Source: a virus
DNA length: 47,974 nucleotides
IMG/VR virus record: IMGVR_UViG_3300044729_002597
Span: 1 to 47,974 of that record
Direction: 5' to 3' (one strand)
This document shows, piece by piece, positions 38,325 through 46,452 of this stretch. The position numbers and the translations under genes are program-made. How positions within the stretch are numbered: the stretch's first letter is position 1; each line of letters opens with the position of its first letter. The notes under the pieces are model-generated. The model saw only the letters and a list, made by a program, of their open reading frames with translations. It ran no database searches and was not told where the DNA came from.

Positions 38325-39416
38325 CTATAGCTTTACCGCCCTAGGGTGCGGCTTGCGCTGGTTGCGGCCGAACAGCGACGGCTGAACTGCCGAGGTAACG
38401 GCGGGCCGGGGCTGACGCGGGCTGCGGGCCTTGGGTGCTGGTGGTGCGGTTGCCACGTCAAGGCCGAGCATCCCCTGGCGGAACTGCTGTAGGGTCTTAC
38501 CGCGCAGTTGGATCTTCAGTCGGTTGTGGAATTGAGCCATCGACCCATAAGGGTAGGGTCGCTTGAACGGATCGGCGGACCATCGCTCCAGCAAGCCACG
38601 ATCAGCGGGCCGCAGGTTGTTAAATGCCTGTTCAGTGAGGCGGAACAGCGCCGCCGCTACGCTCTCATCCATGACCTGGGGCTGGTGATCGCTGAACAGG
38701 GTGATCTCGTCTTCTAGCTCAACAGTGCCGATCATGGCACCCATCATTTCGGTGATCTCAGCCTCGGTGAAGGCGGGAATGGCCTCTACTATCTGGGCCA
38801 GGCTCAAGCCTTCGGCCAGCAACCGGCGCACCTTGGGGTAGTGCTCACGCCACTTTGACGGCATCTTTATATCGTAGCCATGATCCCTAATGTGATGTTT
38901 GATCTGCCCCTCAATGTATTGGCAGACGCAGGTAGAGATGGCATACGGGCGACCGGTACCAGGGTTGAGGCGCTCGGGATCGTAACGACGGCAGCCGTTC
39001 ACCAGCCCCTCCATTGCAGGGCCAATGAAGTCGTCATAGGGCCGACCGCACATCCTCGACCATTTGTTGGCGGCCTTGCGGGCAAGTCCCTGGTTTTCGA
39101 CGATCAGTCGCTCTGATAGCTCGGTGCGTGGCGGGCTGCCGGGTTTGGTCGGCTGTTCAAGGGGTTCTCTTGCACGAACAGCTCGCCGCGATCGAGTAGT
39201 AAGACGTGGCTTGGCGTCAGGTAGATCTTCACCGCTGGCGATGGTGGCGTCCAGCTCCCCCCGAACCGGAACAGCTCCAGGTGGCTCCCCTGCGACGACT
39301 GGCGAAGTCGCCACGTCCCCGCTACCGGCATGCCGATCAGTTGGGACAAGGGAGCTGGCGGGAGCTTCAGGGTTGCCATCGGTGGGCTGTGGTTGCGGGT
39401 TGGGTCTGGTGGTCAT
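38325..39416 (-). CDS. Phage-encoded sigma-70 family RNA polymerase sigma factor (363 aa)
   Basis: After a disordered Pro-rich N-terminus of about 95 residues comes sigma region 2: ENQGLARKAANKWSRMCGRP, then YDDFIGPAMEGLVNGCRRYD, then YIEGQIKHHIRDHGYDIKMP and SKWREHYPKV. This resembles cyanobacterial group-3 (SigF-like) factors. A region-3-like helix pair follows (LSLAQIVEAIPAFTEAEIT), with a diverged region 4 (NLRPADRGLLERW, then MAQFHNRLKIQLRG). It would redirect host RNA polymerase to phage promoters. It is last in a 4-nt-overlap run after the large terminase. The ATG at 39416 overlaps the upstream stop. Confidence 0.82.
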   Translation of the reverse strand: MTTRPNPQPQPTDGNPEAPASSLVPTDRHAGSGDVATSPVVAGEPPGAVPVRGELDATIASGEDLPDAKPRLTTRSRRAVRAREPLEQPTKPGSPPRTELSERLIVENQGLARKAANKWSRMCGRPYDDFIGPAMEGLVNGCRRYDPERLNPGTGRPYAISTCVCQYIEGQIKHHIRDHGYDIKMPSKWREHYPKVRRLLAEGLSLAQIVEAIPAFTEAEITEMMGAMIGTVELEDEITLFSDHQPQVMDESVAAALFRLTEQAFNNLRPADRGLLERWSADPFKRPYPYGSMAQFHNRLKIQLRGKTLQQFRQGMLGLDVATAPPAPKARSPRQPRPAVTSAVQPSLFGRNQRKPHPRAVKL

Positions 39417-39637
39417 GGCTGGCGGCAAGACTCACGAACACGATCGGCGGAACTTGCCGCAATCTCGCGGGCAGACTGCAGGCTGTCGGCGTACTTGATC
39501 TCCAGCAAGGCGGTATAAGCCTCGCCAAGGGCATCCCATCGGCGTAGTTCACGATCCGAAGCTGGCAGGTGGAATGGGACTAGCTGTTGGGCGAGGGCGT
39601 ACAGGCGGAGCTGGCGGAATAGGCGGAAGATGTTCAT
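39413..39637 (-). CDS. Hypothetical protein (74 aa)
   Basis: A helical protein (IFRLFRQLRLYALAQQLVPF, then AYTALLEIKYADSLQSAREI) of unknown family. ATGA overlaps join it to the 92-aa gene before and the sigma factor after, so it may be co-translated with the sigma factor. Confidence 0.55.
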   Translation of the reverse strand: MNIFRLFRQLRLYALAQQLVPFHLPASDRELRRWDALGEAYTALLEIKYADSLQSAREIAASSADRVRESCRQP

Positions 39638-39912
39638 GGGTTGCGTGCCTCAGCATCCTTGCGCAAAGCGTCCAGCGCTTCGACGGGTAACAAGATATGA
39701 CCCCCATAATCTTCGCCAAATTCAGGGCCAGCCATCTGGTATGCCCACAGCCTGCTCTTGGTCATACCGTGAGGTCTTGCCCCTTCATATTGAATGCTGG
39801 TAATCGGGATCATCTCCGACCAGTTCTGTTCCAGCAGCCAATCAACGACCGCAGGGGGCGGAAGGTGCGGGTCGCGGGGGGTGTCCATCGGTTGGGTGGG
39901 TTGGGTGATCAT
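39634..39912 (-). CDS. Hypothetical protein (92 aa)
   Basis: A small acidic/aromatic protein (VVDWLLEQNWSEMIPITSIQ, then YQMAGPEFGEDYGGHILLP). No family was recognised. It is coupled by ATGA overlaps on both sides between terminase and sigma factor. Confidence 0.55.
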   Translation of the reverse strand: MITQPTQPMDTPRDPHLPPPAVVDWLLEQNWSEMIPITSIQYEGARPHGMTKSRLWAYQMAGPEFGEDYGGHILLPVEALDALRKDAEARNP

Positions 39913-40292
39913 TTGCTTTCCTGCTCAGGATGGTTGGTCAAGTTATAGGCTTGCGCCAAAAGTAATACGCTAACAGCGTTACACGCACCAGCAGCGTGTA
40001 CCGCAGAAATATCAGTTTCCAGGCATTGCGCCAAAATCCTTTGCATCAGATCTTCTTCCGGGTCTGGGTCAGCATCCTGCTCAGGATTTGGGGTCACAGG
40101 CGGCAAAGCGGCAATTCTCAGCCCCCAGTTCCCGTCTTGTCGTTGCTGCCATTCACCAATGCGGATACTGCGCCCGTCGTCGGTTTCAACCTCAATAAAT
40201 CGGGGGCCCTTTGGTCCCGGCGGACCGTCGAAAACGATGTTGATCGGTGCAGGGGTGTCCATGGGTGTGTCCTGGGTGGGTTGGGTGGTCAT
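39909..40292 (-). CDS. Hypothetical protein (127 aa)
   Basis: After a Thr/Pro/Gln-rich start the protein shows INIVFDGPPGPKGPRFIEVE and SIRIGEWQQRQDGNWGLRI, a pattern I have seen in small phage proteins of unknown role. The middle is acidic and the end helical. ATGA overlaps connect it to the terminase and to the next gene. Confidence 0.6.
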   Translation of the reverse strand: MTTQPTQDTPMDTPAPINIVFDGPPGPKGPRFIEVETDDGRSIRIGEWQQRQDGNWGLRIAALPPVTPNPEQDADPDPEEDLMQRILAQCLETDISAVHAAGACNAVSVLLLAQAYNLTNHPEQESK

Positions 40293-41836
40293 CGAAAGCC
40301 GGGGATAGTCGATCGCCTAGGCACCGGCTCCCGTGGGGACGGGGCGGCGGCGCCATGGCCGTAGGTGGCGGTGGTGATGCGCATCGGGCCGGTGCCCTGC
40401 ATCGCATTGATCGCCTGGCTCAAGGCGTCCACCTGGTCGTCAAAGGTATCGCCAGGGAACTTCAACAGCTGCGACTTAAGCAGCTCGGTCAGCGGGTGCC
40501 ATCGAGGCAGGAACACTCGGCCCTTATTGAACTCAGGCGTAGCGGCATTAGCCCTGGCCACCTTCCCACCTACCGGATCGACGGCATGAACAATAAAGCC
40601 AGCGGCGGCACGCTTCAGGGAGCTGATAACGGCGCTGCCATTTGCCTTGTCCTCAACAAACAACTCGCCAAAGTTCCATGTCGGCCACATTGCCCCAACG
40701 GTTTCTTCGGTTTTAGCGAAGTCCATCCGCTGATCCAGCAGGTCAACCAGCCACGCCCCAGAACTGTCCTGGCCCCATAGCTGCATGGCCACCATGTCGC
40801 TGCCAGCGGTGTCCTTGAAGGTGCAATCAAGGCTCGCCAGTTTGCGTACAAAGCGATCGGGCAGTATCGCGTCACCTTCCAGTCCAGGGCGTTCGCGGGT
40901 GCCATAGAAGCGGAACATCCCCGCATTGAACACCGTGCCACCTGCCGGCTGCGGGCGCTGCTGGTAAAGGGCTGCCCAGTCTCGATCTGGGGTGTTCAGC
41001 TGCTTTTTTCGTGCCCACTCGGCATCGTACCTATCGGGGTCCAGCGCTTCACCGGGCTGGCGATGGTCAGGCTCCAGTGTGAGTGTTGCCGGCACCGCAA
41101 CCTGCACCGGCTCGGCGATGATTGACATTTGAATTACATGCCACGGTTCGGCCGCGTCTGCGTTGCCGTCGCGCTCCAGTTCCTCAACCTGAGTGATCAA
41201 CCAGCCGATCAGGTCGGCATCGGCCCATCGAGTATGGGTGATCAGCTTGAGGCAGCCGGGTTCTTCACGGGTATTGAGCACCGTGGACCACCAGTCGTAA
41301 AGCTGGCGGCGATATGCGGCAGATTCGGCCTCCTGCCGGTTTTTGATCGGGTCGTCAACATTGATGAAGTGGGCGGGCAGGCCGGTGCCTTTGCCGACGC
41401 CAGCACCCCAGAACCCGCCAAGTTGGCCAGCAACCTTCCAGCGGCCTTTACCTGAGCTACTGGGATCAAGGATGCCACCAGAGGCGGTGAAGTAATCACG
41501 GGCCGCCTGGCCGAACTCTTCGGCGAGAGGCTGGCTGTGGGCACCCTGGCCCCATGTGCGATCGGGATAGCGACGGATGAACCAGGACGGCAGAAAACGG
41601 CTGAAAATGGTTGACTTGAAATGCCGTGGCGGCAGCATCAACAGCAGTCTGGGGATCTCGCCAGCGCCAACCCGCTGGCCAATCTCTACGAGGCGGGTGT
41701 TGTGTCGAGTGAAGGGGAATTTAGGGTAGACCGCTGCGATGTGATCACCGAAGGACCGGGTGTAGGGCTCCTGTGGGTTGCTCGTTGAAACCGGCGGCTT
41801 CAGGACATGGCCAGAGCGGGTGCCGCAGATCGTCAT
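40289..41836 (-). CDS. terL: Terminase large subunit (515 aa)
   Basis: Packaging ATPase motifs are visible: a Walker-A-like LLMLPPRHFKST (from about residue 63), a Walker-B-like HFINVDDPI, and a coupling segment KLITHTRWADADLIGWL. The C-terminal nuclease half has SLDCTFKDTAGSDMVAMQLW, LFVEDKANGSAVI and FDDQVDALSQ, with the acidic metal ligands. It drives DNA into the portal and cuts concatemers. ATG 41836 is chosen for its ATGA overlap with the small terminase; the longer frame overlaps that gene. Confidence 0.9.
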   Translation of the reverse strand: MTICGTRSGHVLKPPVSTSNPQEPYTRSFGDHIAAVYPKFPFTRHNTRLVEIGQRVGAGEIPRLLLMLPPRHFKSTIFSRFLPSWFIRRYPDRTWGQGAHSQPLAEEFGQAARDYFTASGGILDPSSSGKGRWKVAGQLGGFWGAGVGKGTGLPAHFINVDDPIKNRQEAESAAYRRQLYDWWSTVLNTREEPGCLKLITHTRWADADLIGWLITQVEELERDGNADAAEPWHVIQMSIIAEPVQVAVPATLTLEPDHRQPGEALDPDRYDAEWARKKQLNTPDRDWAALYQQRPQPAGGTVFNAGMFRFYGTRERPGLEGDAILPDRFVRKLASLDCTFKDTAGSDMVAMQLWGQDSSGAWLVDLLDQRMDFAKTEETVGAMWPTWNFGELFVEDKANGSAVISSLKRAAAGFIVHAVDPVGGKVARANAATPEFNKGRVFLPRWHPLTELLKSQLLKFPGDTFDDQVDALSQAINAMQGTGPMRITTATYGHGAAAPSPREPVPRRSTIPGFR

Positions 41837-42156
41837 GAGCAAAGCTGCGCCAACCGGGCAGCGGTGTTGATTGCACCTAGGGCGATGTGTAACTGGCCAG
41901 CTTTGCGGGCTTCTAGCTGCAAGGTTGAGCACTGAGCCAAGAGGTCAGCGATCATTTGGGGGCGCTCCATGTCCCAATCAGCGGCAAGCTGATCACGGGC
42001 AATGGCTAGGTAGTTGTCAGCGGTGCGACTGCTTACCCCCCAGTTTTTTGAAGCGTACTGAAGGCAGTCCGAGCGGCGGCCACCATTGGCGATAATGCGA
42101 GCGAAGCGTGCTGCGCGTTCAATGGTCTGTGCCTGGGTGCTGCCTTTGGCTGCCAT
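41833..42156 (-). CDS. terS: Terminase small subunit (107 aa)
   Basis: A helical DNA-binding protein with an HTH-like segment (CLQYASKNWGVSSRTADNYL) followed by a coiled oligomerisation part (RPQMIADLLAQCSTLQLEAR). Immediate coupling to the large subunit by an ATGA overlap strongly supports the call. It recognises the packaging site. Confidence 0.75.
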   Translation of the reverse strand: MAAKGSTQAQTIERAARFARIIANGGRRSDCLQYASKNWGVSSRTADNYLAIARDQLAADWDMERPQMIADLLAQCSTLQLEARKAGQLHIALGAINTAARLAQLCS

Positions 42157-43208
42157 CAGTCGTACTCAATCCCGAACCACTGCCGGCCGATTTCCAGCGC
42201 CACCCGCTGCGTCATGTAGGGCGGGACGGACATGCCGCAGACGTAGCCGGCGTGACGGTCTGCGGACTTGCCATATTTGTAGTCGTCAGGGAATGACTGA
42301 ATCCGCGTCAGTTCAAGAGCGGAAAGGTTGCGCGGCTCCTGATCATGCATTGTGTGCCAGCTTTGCGAGATCGCAGTTCTGGCTGGCAGAGATTGATTAA
42401 TCTTGTGAACCTGAAGACCCGTTGATCCATAGTCGCGGCCCGCTTTACCGGGCGGCACTTTCGCCCATATCTTTGCGTAGCACGGCGGCAGCGCATCGCC
42501 TTTTTGTTTTGGTAGATCAGCCCATGCTTGCCTGAGGGTCGTGACAGGTTCCTCAAACTTCATCTCCAACTTTCTCCATCCCAGATCCTGCCGCCGTGCA
42601 ATAAAGAACGTTCGCTCTCTGGCTTGCGGCACACCCATCCGCGCAGCGTTGAACAGAAACAACTGAGCGTCGTAACCTGCCTCCCGGAATGCTGCAAAGA
42701 TTTCTTTGACGTATCCCTTTGCATTGCCGAGGATCAGTCCCTTTACGTTTTCAGCCACAATCACTTTCGGCTGCAGCCGCTGGCCAACCTCGATGAAGTG
42801 AAAGAACAAGTCGTCTAGTACCTGCTTTACTTGCCCTTCGCGGAAATGGTGAGCATCGCCCCATTTCTTTTCCCTGCTGCCAGCCACGCTGAACGATGAA
42901 CACGGCGGCGATCCGTCCAGTAGATCCAGGTTTTTTAGCTCATCGGGGATTTCTTCTAGCGGCAGCTTGTTGAACTGCTGCACTCCCATCAGATAGCTGT
43001 GCTTTGGCTTGTGATTGGCCCGATAGATCGCCATCATTTCCGGGTCAATCTCAACACCACCAAGCATCTGAAAGCCTGCCAGCTTGTAGCCCATCGTTGA
43101 GCCGCCGCCGCAATGAAAGCAGCTAAAAGCTGTCAGCCCGTTTTTTGGAACGGTAGCTAGGTCCGTTAGCTTCCATGGCCCGTGAAAGCGTCGGAAACGA
43201 TTTGTCAT
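42156..43208 (-). CDS. DNA (cytosine-5) methyltransferase (350 aa)
   Basis: Motif I (FSCFHCGGGSTMGYKLAGF), motif IV (GSPPCSSFSVAG, with the catalytic Cys), motif VI (VIVAENVKG) and motif VIII (QARERTFFIARR) appear in order, and the C-terminal motif X region (YMTQRVALEIGRQWFG) closes the fold. It would methylate phage DNA, most simply to evade host restriction. It shares one base with the small terminase at one end and with the ParB-like gene at the other. Confidence 0.88.
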   Translation of the reverse strand: MTNRFRRFHGPWKLTDLATVPKNGLTAFSCFHCGGGSTMGYKLAGFQMLGGVEIDPEMMAIYRANHKPKHSYLMGVQQFNKLPLEEIPDELKNLDLLDGSPPCSSFSVAGSREKKWGDAHHFREGQVKQVLDDLFFHFIEVGQRLQPKVIVAENVKGLILGNAKGYVKEIFAAFREAGYDAQLFLFNAARMGVPQARERTFFIARRQDLGWRKLEMKFEEPVTTLRQAWADLPKQKGDALPPCYAKIWAKVPPGKAGRDYGSTGLQVHKINQSLPARTAISQSWHTMHDQEPRNLSALELTRIQSFPDDYKYGKSADRHAGYVCGMSVPPYMTQRVALEIGRQWFGIEYD

Positions 43209-43717
43209 CAGTTAAACTCAAACTTGCATCGCGGGCAAGTGTGATCAAACTCAGAGAAGCTTTCCGGGTCTAATTCTTTTGATCCTTCGTGTTCCTTGGC
43301 TGCAGTTGTCATTTCCCCTTCTTTACCAATCAATGACGCTAAGTCTTCGGCTTCAAACCAAGGGGCAATGTCGTGCGTCTCGCTTAGCTGCTGCAGCATC
43401 AGCCCGTCCCACTCGCTGAGATCGCTGGTGCGGTTGTCGGCTAAGGCTAGGCCGATTTTCTGCTCTTCTGTCAGCCCAGTGCGTCGCACGGCAACGATCT
43501 CGTCACCCTCGGTTTCGATGATCCGCACCTTGCTGATGCCTGCGGCCTTAGCCCCTTCAACGGTGCCGTTGCCAGCGAGGATCCTGCCGTCTTCGTCAAT
43601 CACGATGCTGCGGGCAGCACCAAACCGCTGCAGCGACTCCTGAATCAAGGAGGTTGAGCGGTCGGTGCGCTTTCGGGCGTTGCGGGGGTCAGGCTTGAGA
43701 TCCCTGATGGTTGCCAA
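43208..43717 (-). CDS. ParB-like nuclease-domain protein (169 aa)
   Basis: The N-terminal 100 residues are a ParB/Srx-type domain: LKPDPRNARKRTDRSTSLIQ, then IVIDEDGRILAGNGTVEGAK, then a helical LTEEQKIGLALADNRTSD. A short C-terminal zinc-like motif (CPRCKFEFN) closes it. Such proteins often accompany phage DNA methyltransferases, as here with a one-base overlap, and may help choose or modify sites. No transcription partner is seen upstream, where 43718-43798 holds a promoter candidate. Confidence 0.78.
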   Translation of the reverse strand: MATIRDLKPDPRNARKRTDRSTSLIQESLQRFGAARSIVIDEDGRILAGNGTVEGAKAAGISKVRIIETEGDEIVAVRRTGLTEEQKIGLALADNRTSDLSEWDGLMLQQLSETHDIAPWFEAEDLASLIGKEGEMTTAAKEHEGSKELDPESFSEFDHTCPRCKFEFN

Positions 43718-43732
43718 GGTCGGGCCTCTATG

Positions 43733-43761
43733 ATTGTAGAAAGTCTAAGCCATTATTGCAT
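43733..43761 (-). promoter_or_regulatory. Promoter candidate upstream of ParB-like/methyltransferase/terminase run
   Basis: On the minus strand GGCTTA (43751-43746) is followed by a -10-like TACAAT (43738-43733), 16 bases before the ATG at 43717. It would start a transcript covering the ParB-like gene, methyltransferase, terminases and sigma factor. Confidence 0.5.
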
Positions 43762-43798
43762 ATTGAGAAGAGCAATGCAGGAAATGTAGCTGCCGAGT

Positions 43799-44080
43799 TC
43801 ACGCCACCGGCCCCACGCGATGCACGGCCCAGTAGGCGGCTTGCCCAGGGTGATGGCTGGCATCAATCAACTGGGCACCCAACAGGTCCGCCATCCGACG
43901 GCTTGCCTCAAACTGCGGACAGCCCCAGCGGGTTGTCAATTCCGACATGGCGACATGTGGTGTCAGACCGGCGGCAATACGCGGGGCCAGCCAGGTGGCA
44001 AGGTCAAGGCAATCGAGCAGGGTGTTGGCTGGCACCCACGGGCGGCGGGTTAGGACGGTGCGCACCAGGTCGGGGGTCAT
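43799..44080 (-). CDS. Hypothetical protein, possibly HTH (93 aa)
   Basis: The chain has an HTH-like section (MSELTTRWGCPQFEASRRMA) and a hydrophobic N-terminus (ANTLLDCLDLATWLAPRIAA). It may bind DNA but the match is weak. The ATG overlaps the dTMP kinase stop as ATGA. Confidence 0.5.
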   Translation of the reverse strand: MTPDLVRTVLTRRPWVPANTLLDCLDLATWLAPRIAAGLTPHVAMSELTTRWGCPQFEASRRMADLLGAQLIDASHHPGQAAYWAVHRVGPVA

Positions 44081-44733
44081 GCCCTTCCCTCAAACTGGCG
44101 GACCATGGCGCGGCAACAGTCCTCCGTCGCGGCAGCTACGGGCTGGTTTGCATCGATGCGGGTCCATCCACGCTGTTCAGCCAGGTAGCTAAAACCTACC
44201 CTCACGTGGCCCAGGAAGGATTCCCCTTCCGCCTCAATGCGGTCGGCCATTTGCCCGCCACGGCGCCGGATCGACTCGGCCACGGACGCATCCAGCCAGA
44301 GGGTGAGATCAGCCTGCAAACCGCCCGTAGCCAGGTATTCCAGTGCTCCAATCAGGCCCAAGTCCAGGCCCCTGCCATAGCCCTGATACGCGGCTGTCGA
44401 TCCAGTAAAGCGATCACATAACACCCAATCCCCCCGTTCCAACGCCGGCAGCAGGACCGTTTCGACATGCTGGGCACGATCGGCGGCATAGAGCAGCAGC
44501 TCTGCACGGGGCACCGGGGCCGCTTCCCCAGGAGGGCGCAGCAGCAGCTCCCGCAGTGCCTTGCCCAGGGCGGTGCCCCCAGGCTCTCGGCTCACGATCA
44601 CGCGGGCGCCAGGGGGCAGCAGGCCGCTGGTGGGCAGCCATTGGCGCAGGGCCTCCAGCTGGGTGGTCTTGCCGCAGCCGTCGATCCCCTCCAGCACGAT
44701 GAAGCGGCCACGTGGTGGGGTTGGGCTGGTCAT
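44077..44733 (-). CDS. tmk: Thymidylate kinase (dTMP kinase, 218 aa)
   Basis: Complete kinase motifs are visible: P-loop FIVLEGIDGCGKTTQ, the REPGGTALG loop, the DR motif in VLCDRFTGSTAAYQGYGRGL, and a lid-like RRGGQMADRIEAEGESF. It phosphorylates dTMP to dTDP for DNA synthesis. Its length is normal for the family. It lies in a 4-nt-overlap chain with a hypothetical protein and an HTH protein, and near the dCTP deaminase, suggesting a nucleotide-supply group. Confidence 0.92.
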   Translation of the reverse strand: MTSPTPPRGRFIVLEGIDGCGKTTQLEALRQWLPTSGLLPPGARVIVSREPGGTALGKALRELLLRPPGEAAPVPRAELLLYAADRAQHVETVLLPALERGDWVLCDRFTGSTAAYQGYGRGLDLGLIGALEYLATGGLQADLTLWLDASVAESIRRRGGQMADRIEAEGESFLGHVRVGFSYLAEQRGWTRIDANQPVAAATEDCCRAMVRQFEGRA

Positions 44734-44948
44734 CCCTCCCCCTCCACAGATTGCGGCAGTGGCTCCATATAAATGTCAGGCAGCCATTTCCAATCGTGAT
44801 CAATCAAGACGTTTTTTCCTGCCACTTCCCGCAAGGTGCCATTTGCGGCCCATGCACTGCCCCAACGGAGTGGCCACCACCTAACCACTTGCCCGATGAA
44901 CTTACGGGCTTGCGCAGCTTTTGTGATCCGGTTTGCGTGATCGTTCAT
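44730..44948 (-). CDS. Hypothetical protein (72 aa)
   Basis: A Trp-rich small protein (FIGQVVRWWPLRWGSAWAAN) with no recognised family. ATGA overlaps tie it to the HTH protein before and the kinase after. Confidence 0.55.
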   Translation of the reverse strand: MNDHANRITKAAQARKFIGQVVRWWPLRWGSAWAANGTLREVAGKNVLIDHDWKWLPDIYMEPLPQSVEGEG

Positions 44949-45487
44949 CCTTCCCTCTCACCCTCAGGTGTTTCCAGTCCACGGGCATTGATCTGCAGCA
45001 TCACCCGACGCTCAGCCTCCGGCGTCAGGCCAGCGGCGGCGATGGCATCAACCACGGCGGCGATGGTCTTGCGCTCGGTGCGACGTTCGGCGGCGGCATC
45101 GCTGAAATGATCGCGCAGCCTGGGGTGATGGGTCAGGAGCCAGGTTGCTGCCCAGAGGTTCGGAGATTTCTTTTCCTCCCCTTCCGATGGCTTAGGCGGC
45201 AACGCTGCATCGCGCAAGCAAGTGACAAGGTTTTTGCACTCTTCCGCATCCGCTATAAAGATGGCACGCCGAAATTGGTATTCAAGGCTTTCTTCGCCTT
45301 TGACTTCAGCATCACGAATCCAGGTCTGAGCGGTCCTTCGGCCGATCCCAAGCCGGTCAGCGATCAATGCCAAAGGGAGCCCATGCGCCGCTTCCTGCCT
45401 GGCTTTTGTTACCAGCTCGGTTGTGAGCTTGCTTGGGCGACCAGCGGGCACGGGTTGTAGCGGTGGCGAATGGTTGCCGGGGGACAA
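44945..45487 (-). CDS. Helix-turn-helix DNA-binding protein (180 aa)
   Basis: Residues about 15-65 give a clear HTH: RPSKLTTELVTKARQEAAHG, then LALIADRLGIGRRTAQTWIR. The rest is helical (FRRAIFIADAEECKNLVTCL). Similar phage proteins are labelled small terminase or transposase-like HTH; since a small terminase already exists beside the large one, a regulator is more likely. The start is TTG at 45487 or GTG at 45451. A GGCTTATGAT promoter element lies upstream. Confidence 0.6.
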   Translation of the reverse strand: MSPGNHSPPLQPVPAGRPSKLTTELVTKARQEAAHGLPLALIADRLGIGRRTAQTWIRDAEVKGEESLEYQFRRAIFIADAEECKNLVTCLRDAALPPKPSEGEEKKSPNLWAATWLLTHHPRLRDHFSDAAAERRTERKTIAAVVDAIAAAGLTPEAERRVMLQINARGLETPEGEREG

Positions 45488-45548
45488 GTCGGGTTACCCC
45501 GCCTGCCGATTCAGCTATCGGGCCCGATAGAAGAAACCCGGCTCCCAT

Positions 45549-45560
45549 ATCATAAGCCAT
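45549..45560 (-). promoter_or_regulatory. GGCTTATGAT promoter element
   Basis: On the minus strand ATGGCTTATGAT followed by ATGGGAGCCGGG matches the right half of elements A (25000) and B (28101). TATGAT would be the -10 box of a transcript for the HTH protein, kinase and downstream genes. Confidence 0.55.
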
Positions 45561-45589
45561 TCCTGCCGTCTACGAAAGGCAGCAAACCG

Positions 45590-46273
45590 TCAAACCTTCG
45601 CCAAGGTCACACCAGCCGCCTGCTTTTGGTACTTGCCCTCGCCGTAAGCGTTGTCACATGGCAGCCCTTCGTAGAACAGCGCCTGGCAGATGCCTTCGTT
45701 GGCGTAGATGCGGCAGTCAGCCCCAGATGAGTTGCTGATTTCCAGGGTCAGGTAACCTTCCCAGCCAGCTTCACCAGGTGTGAGGTTCACGATGATCCCA
45801 CAACGGGCGTAGGTGCTCTTGCCGATAAACTGGGCAGTGACGTTGGGCGGGAGCTTCAGTCGCTCGATCACCACCCCAAGGGCATAGGTGTGACCGGGAA
45901 GGATGAAGTAGTCGCCATCCTGCTCATGGTGGTGCAGATCTGCGTGAGCCAAGCAGCGGTCATCAAAGGCCTTGGGGTCAACGATCAGGCCAGGAACGTG
46001 CCGGAAGATGCGGAATTCCTTAGGCGAGAGCGTGAGATCGCAGCCGTAGGAGGAGCAGCCGAAGCTAATGACCGGGCGCTTGTAGGTGTCCCACGGGGCG
46101 CCGGGAAAATGCGCCTCCACCTGCCGGATCTTCCCCGGGCAAAACGGGCTGATCATGCCCTGCTCCGCAAGCTGGCGGATGCGCCAATCAGGGATCGGGC
46201 CGGCTGGGCTGGGAATGTGGATCGGGCCGTGGTTTGGGAGGATGGTTTCTTGTTGCTCGGGTGTGGCGGTCAC
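45590..46273 (-). CDS. dcd: dCTP deaminase family protein (227 aa)
   Basis: Core motifs of the dCTP deaminase/dUTPase superfamily are present: VISFGCSSYGCDLTLSPKEF, GHTYALGVVIERLKLPPNV, GKSTYARCGIIVNLTPGEAG, and WEGYLTLEISNSSG with the catalytic Glu. It would convert dCTP to dUTP, feeding thymidylate synthesis together with the dTMP kinase encoded nearby. GTG 46273 is chosen for its GTGA overlap; the longer frame is a shadow of the next gene. It is slightly longer than usual at the N-terminus. Confidence 0.88.
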   Translation of the reverse strand: MTATPEQQETILPNHGPIHIPSPAGPIPDWRIRQLAEQGMISPFCPGKIRQVEAHFPGAPWDTYKRPVISFGCSSYGCDLTLSPKEFRIFRHVPGLIVDPKAFDDRCLAHADLHHHEQDGDYFILPGHTYALGVVIERLKLPPNVTAQFIGKSTYARCGIIVNLTPGEAGWEGYLTLEISNSSGADCRIYANEGICQALFYEGLPCDNAYGEGKYQKQAAGVTLAKV

Positions 46274-46452
46274 TTGGTGCTGGGGGTGATGGGTTCGTAG
46301 ATGGTGCGGGATTGGTGCTTGGCGATCTGGCGGAGGTCCGTCCAGTAGGGCGCTTCGTGATCGGGGGGCAGTATCAACGCCTCGGGGATGCCGGTGGTGT
46401 TGCGCACCCTGAGGATGCGGAGGCCCCATCCGGGGGTTTTGGTAATGGTCAT
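46270..46452 (-). CDS. Hypothetical protein (60 aa)
   Basis: A small beta/basic protein (TITKTPGWGLRILRVRNTTG) of unknown family. It is joined by an ATGA overlap upstream and GTGA downstream to its neighbours. Confidence 0.55.
   Translation of the reverse strand: MTITKTPGWGLRILRVRNTTGIPEALILPPDHEAPYWTDLRQIAKHQSRTIYEPITPSTK

Noticed and set aside
41833-41932. N-terminal extension of the large terminase
   Set aside because: It overlaps the small terminase gene; the ATGA overlap at 41836 is a better start.
46270-46429. N-terminal extension of dCTP deaminase
   Set aside because: The added residues are His/Pro-rich shadow of the 60-aa gene; GTG 46273 overlaps its stop.
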